From contig WRMT01000089.1 of NCBI GenBank assembly GCA_009777005.1, positions 1 through 10,529 on the forward strand: a DNA stretch of 10,529 nucleotides, in the 5' to 3' direction. The number at the start of each line of letters is the position of its first letter. Position 1 is the first letter of the stretch. The DNA is from Methanobrevibacter sp. (lineage in GTDB: Archaea > Methanobacteriota > Methanobacteria > Methanobacteriales > Methanobacteriaceae). Below are positions 7,150 to 10,529 of this stretch, piece by piece. The notes below the pieces were generated by a model. The model was not told where the DNA came from and ran no database searches. It saw only the letters and a program-made list of their open reading frames with translations. A program made the translations under genes and the position numbers.

Positions 7150-7162
7150 TATTTTCTCCTAA
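7091..7162 (+). CDS. possible 23-aa hydrophobic peptide with strong ribosome binding site
   Basis: GGAGGT (7079-7084), 6 nt, then ATG: this is the best ribosome binding site in the window. It is followed by 23 codons starting MSDNLKTFLMDVF and ending in a hydrophobic stretch LLIICIIFS before TAA. The peptide could be membrane-inserting. The ORF lies wholly inside the foldback element and antisense to the ORF at 7072-7149. The perfect site and spacing argue for translation, while the tiny size and palindromic origin argue against. I recognise no family. Confidence 0.3.
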   Translation: MSDNLKTFLMDVFNLLIICIIFS

Positions 7163-7318
7163 TTAAATTATATAGTTAAATAAGAGATATAATGGCTTAG
7201 TGTACTATATTTTTTTAGAATTTCAAAAATATAAAAAGAAGAATTTATAATGAAAAGATATTTTTAAACACCAGTTTCATGAGAAAAAATAATAAGCTTT
7301 TTAAAATAATCATTATTA

Positions 7319-10000
7319 TTAAGGATTAAATGAATTTTCAACAATAGCTATTTCTTCTTCATTTAATCCATATAATTCATAAACTATTTTGTCTATCTTT
7401 TTATTAGTAGCTATAATCTGTTTTTCTATTAGTTTTTTTTCATGAGGTGTTTTAGAATTAGCTAAGTCTTTATTCAATTGAATCATTTTATCAGATAATT
7501 CAATAAATGGTTTTTGTTCATCAATGACAATTTCTGGAATTGGTAGCTTACTAACACCATTTGGGAAATATTCATAAATCCCTCCTCCAGTTTGTTTCCC
7601 AATTGATTTATATCTAAAATTTAATAATTTTGAATTAAGAATAGCTAATGCATATTTTAATGAAATTTTATCATTTGTTCCAAAAATTACAGTCATGTTA
7701 GAAAAACTTAAAAATTTAAAACCTTCATCCATACTAAAAACATTTTCAGAAGCTCTTCTACTACAAAATAATTTTGGTAAGTCATAGTATTCTTTGTGCA
7801 TTGGTCTACTATACCTCCACCAAGTTCTTCCCTCATTTTTAACAGTAGCTCTATTTTTTAATGAATGTTTATTTTCTTTAAGATATTCTTGTATTTCAGA
7901 AGGAAGTTTTTTAAAGTCTTCTATAAATTCAAAATATAAAATATAATCAGAATTTTCATTAATAAAATATTTAGAACTATTTTTACCACTAACTCTTAAT
8001 TTAATAAATTCTTTAGGAAATTGAGAAGGATATTCTTTAAATGAGAAAATTTTATCAGCAGCTGTTTCCATGCCTTTTCCAATCAAGAATATTTCGCCTA
8101 ATTTTGGATGGTTTGCATCGATTCTTTGGTTTAATATTTTTGTTTCTTCATCTATTAATGCAAATTCTTCATTTTCATGTAAATTCACTTCAAACCAATT
8201 TTTATCATTATTAATATTGTCCATTATTTGTTTTGAAGAATAATTCTTTTCTTTTAAAGAAATTGCATTAGCTATAGTATTTTTCTTACTTTTATCAAAA
8301 ATAGCTATAGCTGTTGTAATTCCAGCTTTAAAAACCATGAAATTTTCAAAGTTGACAATATCAGCTATAGGAGCCTTATTTAAAATATAATTTCTAAGTT
8401 TTTTCCCTTTATTTGAAAATAAAAATGCATTAGATATTATAAAACTAACATAATGTTTTGAAATTTGAATAGATTTAGCTATAAAATAAAATAATATATC
8501 ACTTTTATCCATCCATATTTCATACTTCTCTTTAATATATTTTACTTGCTTAGATTTTGCACCTAATGTTTGAATATTAAAATAAGGAGGATTACCAATA
8601 GCTACATCAAATCCTCCATTTTCAAAAATAGCTGGAAATTCTTCTTCCCAGTCAAATGGATTTATATTAGCTATTTCCTCTGATGATAAAGTTTCATCAT
8701 GTAAAATGTCAGTAGCTATTAAGCTATTCCCACACCTTACATTGTCTCCTAAATAAGGCAGTACTCGTTCTTGAATTAGTTTTTGTTGTTGTTCTAATGC
8801 GTCCTTGTTTTCATCTTCAAGTACTTTTAGGAGTAAACTTAGTTTACTCACTTCTACTGCTTTAAAATCTATATCCACACCATAAATATTATTTAATAGA
8901 ATTTCTTTTTTCTTTTGTATAGTTAAGTGCCATTTTCCATTTTTACTTTGATAAATTGTGTTTTTTGGAGGTTTTTCTAATTGAGAATAATAATCTATAT
9001 GCCATTTTAATAAATAGTTATATGCTCCAAGAAGGAAGGAACCACTTCCACAAGCAGGATCAACTATTTTTAACTTAGCTACTTGATTAGGTGTCTTGTC
9101 TTTGCATAGCTTTCCTATTGTATTTTCAACAATGTAATCTACAATATATTGTGGTGTGTAAAACACGCCACCTGCTTTTTTTACCTCTACTTTTTCTTCT
9201 ATTTTAGCTTGATGACCTTTTGTAAGTCTTATTATTTTTCCAAGGAATTGTTCATAAACATTTCCTAGTATTTCTGGAGATAAAACTGAAAATTCATAAG
9301 GACTATTGGGATAATATAAGTTTTTAATGATTTCTTTAAATATTCCATTATCTATACTGAGTTTTAATGTGAAAATATCTGCTGGTTGGCTTATTAACTT
9401 TTCTTCCTTGAAATGGAATAAACCAGAGTTATATTTTGCATCTGCTTTATAACATAGCTTTCCAAATTCTTCATAAATATTTTCATTATCTAATATATTA
9501 AATAGCTGTTTGTAAGGTTCTATTCCTCTGTCTTCTGCTATTCTCAGAAATATTAGTCTATCAATTGTTAGCTGAACAGCATAATTTAAATCTTCTACTG
9601 ACAAGTCTTTATTTCTAATAGCTATGTTTCGTGCTAATATAAGCCTCCAATTTTCTATTTCTTTTAAAAATTCATCGTCTACTTGGGAACTTCCTTTTTT
9701 TGTTTTTTCTTTTGCAAAACGATTAAAACTACCTTTTAATACTGCATCTTTAGAAAGTAAATCATATATTTCATCCCACTTATCAATATATTCTTTATAG
9801 GGGTATAATTTCACTCTTCCAATTTTTGTGCTGTCATTTTTCTTAGGTCTACTTTTTGCTTCATAAATAGCTAAATGTTCAAAGTCTGTTAAAACAGATA
9901 GTATTAATTTACCACTCCAAGCATATCTTTTCAATTGGAAAGCAGGTAATTTATCATTAACAATGTCAACAGATGGTTTTTTAGCTTCAAGAAAAAACAT
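7319..10000 (-). CDS. Type IIG-like restriction-modification enzyme, methyltransferase and specificity part (5' end out of frame)
   Basis: This 893-aa ORF is most of a single-chain restriction-modification enzyme of the Eco57I/TaqI-like N6-adenine class. With the frameshift near 10042 repaired the protein would be 978 aa starting at 10254; that numbering is used here. An N-terminal PD-(D/E)XK nuclease has Asp76 (APDYSF) and E90-A-K92 (FFLEAKKP). A helical linker follows. The methyltransferase has GGVFYTP (362-368), the AdoMet motif DPACGSGSF (399-407) and catalytic NPPY (555-558). The C-terminal target-recognition domain is TaqI-like, with KQTGGGIYEYFPNGVSKLPIPEI near 887-909, and ends in a helical tail. 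As read, translation of this ORF could begin only internally (first ATG at 10000). That ORF keeps E90/K92 but loses Asp76, so methylation could survive while cleavage should not. It has no visible separate specificity or nuclease partner. Confidence 0.9.
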   Translation of the reverse strand: MFFLEAKKPSVDIVNDKLPAFQLKRYAWSGKLILSVLTDFEHLAIYEAKSRPKKNDSTKIGRVKLYPYKEYIDKWDEIYDLLSKDAVLKGSFNRFAKEKTKKGSSQVDDEFLKEIENWRLILARNIAIRNKDLSVEDLNYAVQLTIDRLIFLRIAEDRGIEPYKQLFNILDNENIYEEFGKLCYKADAKYNSGLFHFKEEKLISQPADIFTLKLSIDNGIFKEIIKNLYYPNSPYEFSVLSPEILGNVYEQFLGKIIRLTKGHQAKIEEKVEVKKAGGVFYTPQYIVDYIVENTIGKLCKDKTPNQVAKLKIVDPACGSGSFLLGAYNYLLKWHIDYYSQLEKPPKNTIYQSKNGKWHLTIQKKKEILLNNIYGVDIDFKAVEVSKLSLLLKVLEDENKDALEQQQKLIQERVLPYLGDNVRCGNSLIATDILHDETLSSEEIANINPFDWEEEFPAIFENGGFDVAIGNPPYFNIQTLGAKSKQVKYIKEKYEIWMDKSDILFYFIAKSIQISKHYVSFIISNAFLFSNKGKKLRNYILNKAPIADIVNFENFMVFKAGITTAIAIFDKSKKNTIANAISLKEKNYSSKQIMDNINNDKNWFEVNLHENEEFALIDEETKILNQRIDANHPKLGEIFLIGKGMETAADKIFSFKEYPSQFPKEFIKLRVSGKNSSKYFINENSDYILYFEFIEDFKKLPSEIQEYLKENKHSLKNRATVKNEGRTWWRYSRPMHKEYYDLPKLFCSRRASENVFSMDEGFKFLSFSNMTVIFGTNDKISLKYALAILNSKLLNFRYKSIGKQTGGGIYEYFPNGVSKLPIPEIVIDEQKPFIELSDKMIQLNKDLANSKTPHEKKLIEKQIIATNKKIDKIVYELYGLNEEEIAIVENSFNP

Positions 10001-10254
10001 TCTCTGACCATGAATTGTAAATGAGTAATCAGGAGCTTTAGTTTCCCACCAACTTTTATAGAGTCTTCAAGAATAACATCTCTAAATTGAGGTGCCCAAT
10101 CATTCTCATTATTTACATCCCAATCTAGAGCTATGAATAAAGGATCAATAAATTCTTGTCTAACTGTTGTTTCATTGTATTTTGGGTTTTTATAAGAATC
10201 AATATTGTCCTCGAATTTTTTAACTAAAGCTTTCACTTTTTCTAAATTTTTCAT
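9931..10254 (-). CDS. N-terminal fragment of the Type IIG-like enzyme (frameshifted)
   Basis: The ATG at 10254 is preceded by AAGGTTGG (10268-10261), a reasonable ribosome binding site, and is the natural start of the restriction-modification gene. Residues 1-71 (MKNLEKVKALVKKFEDN..., RQEFIDPLFIALDWDV, APQFRDVILEDSIKVGGK) are the usual N-terminus of this nuclease family. The A-run at 10042-10044 (three A on the minus strand) is one base short: adding one A gives GGKTKAPDYSFTIHGQRMFF and runs straight into the large ORF. Residues 72-107 of this ORF are therefore out-of-frame read-through, ending at a stop at 9931. The product would be a non-functional stub. It may be a true inactivating mutation, a switchable site or an assembly error; three to four A is short for slippage. 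Confidence 0.85.
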   Translation of the reverse strand: MKNLEKVKALVKKFEDNIDSYKNPKYNETTVRQEFIDPLFIALDWDVNNENDWAPQFRDVILEDSIKVGGKLKLLITHLQFMVRECFFLKLKNHLLTLLMINYLLSN

Positions 10255-10290
10255 TAAAAACCAACCTTAAAATTAATGAATTATGTGATT

Positions 10291-10529
10291 TATACTTCTT
10301 AATTATAATATAAACTTCTTAATTATAATATAAACTTCTTAATTATAATATAAACTTCTTAATTATAATATATATTTTTAAATAACAATATAAACTTCCT
10401 AATTGTTTATGTATTTCTAAATGATAATATAAATTTCTTATTAGTAATATATACTTCTTATTAATAATATAAACTTTATAATTAGGAAATAAATTTCTAA
10501 ATAATAATATAAATAACTTATTAATAATA
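10291..10529. repeat. 20-bp tandem repeat array upstream of the restriction-modification gene
   Basis: The unit AATTATAATATAAACTTCTT is perfect at 10301-10320, 10321-10340 and 10341-10360, with a half unit just before and after. Decayed copies keep a 19-20-nt period (10381-10400, 10420-10439, 10440-10459, 10460-10479, 10500-10519) to the window end, so about 12 units are visible and the array may continue. Units are purest next to the gene and decay outwards. There are no spacers, so this is not CRISPR. The period is about two helical turns and each unit holds a TATA-like string. Confidence 0.9.
10301..10315 (-). promoter_or_regulatory. candidate TATA box of the Type IIG gene, within a repeat unit
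   Basis: Each repeat unit read on the minus strand contains TTTATATTATAA. The copy nearest the gene (about 10302-10314) would place transcription start near 10283 and give a leader of about 28 nt including AAGGTTGG. A further TATAAAT at 10294-10288 is probably too close to the ribosome binding site. Confidence 0.4.

Larger units (their letters stand above)
7069..7169. repeat. imperfect foldback (inverted repeat) between the two restriction genes
   Basis: Four nested complementary blocks share nearly one centre: ATTTAATT (7070-7077) with AATTAAAT (7161-7168); GGAG (7079-7082) with CTCC (7156-7159); CAGATAAT (7095-7102) with ATTATCTG (7139-7146); AAAACAT (7106-7112) with ATGTTTT (7122-7128). 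About 27 bp can pair over 100 nt. GGAG and CTCC, one per strand, are both ribosome-binding-site-like and would be masked in the folded RNA. It may be a regulatory or terminator structure, a miniature mobile element or a mirrored duplication. I see no flanking target-site duplication. The rest of 6963-7318 holds nothing else that I can recognise. Confidence 0.65.

Noticed and set aside
9931..10041. Last ~36 residues of the 107-aa ORF as real protein
   Set aside because: They are out-of-frame translation of the DNA that encodes PDYSF...FFLEAKKP in the neighbouring frame.
10291..10529. CRISPR array
   Set aside because: Repeats are head-to-tail with no unique spacers, the unit is 20 nt of pure AT-rich sequence, and no cas genes are present.

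Overview
The window is extremely AT-rich. It uses TTG/GTG starts and GGTGA-type ribosome binding sites, and carries an archaeal/eukaryotic-type aspartyl-tRNA synthetase of about 440 residues. Together these point to a methanogenic archaeon of the Methanobacteriales, Methanobrevibacter- or Methanosphaera-like. That is inferred from style and from aspS; no 16S or other marker is present.

Layout. (1) 220-1539, minus strand: aspS, the only housekeeping gene. (2) 1540-2452: a long AT-rich gap with short repeats and, at 1941-2134 on the minus strand, a badly decayed remnant of a BRO-N/phage-antirepressor-type gene. (3) 2453-4259, plus strand: a two-gene unit. The first protein (474 aa) has three degenerate N-terminal repeats and a C-terminal zinc-metalloprotease-like (HExxH) domain. 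The second is a small acidic protein of unknown function. A hairpin plus T-tract terminator follows. (4) 4592-10254, minus strand: a DNA-restriction island. In transcription order it holds a Type IIG-like restriction-modification gene broken by a one-base frameshift in its nuclease domain (7319-10254), a 100-nt foldback element with a ribosome-binding site and short ORF on each strand (about 7069-7169), a GmrSD-family Type IV restriction gene (DUF262 + DUF1524 + DUF5655-like, 4821-6962), and a remnant of a second copy of the Type IIG gene's 3' end (4592-4747). (5) 10291-10529: a 20-bp tandem repeat array directly upstream of the restriction-modification gene; each unit contains a TATA-like element.

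How it fits together. Beyond aspS this looks like an accessory/defence region with a history of turnover: an antirepressor remnant, a zincin protein with phage-head or toxin flavour, a Type IIG enzyme that appears to have kept its methyltransferase but lost its nuclease in the reading shown, and a modification-dependent nuclease flanked by two copies of the methyltransferase 3' end. The most unusual items are the zincin/small-protein pair, the frameshift combined with the TATA-bearing array, and the foldback element.
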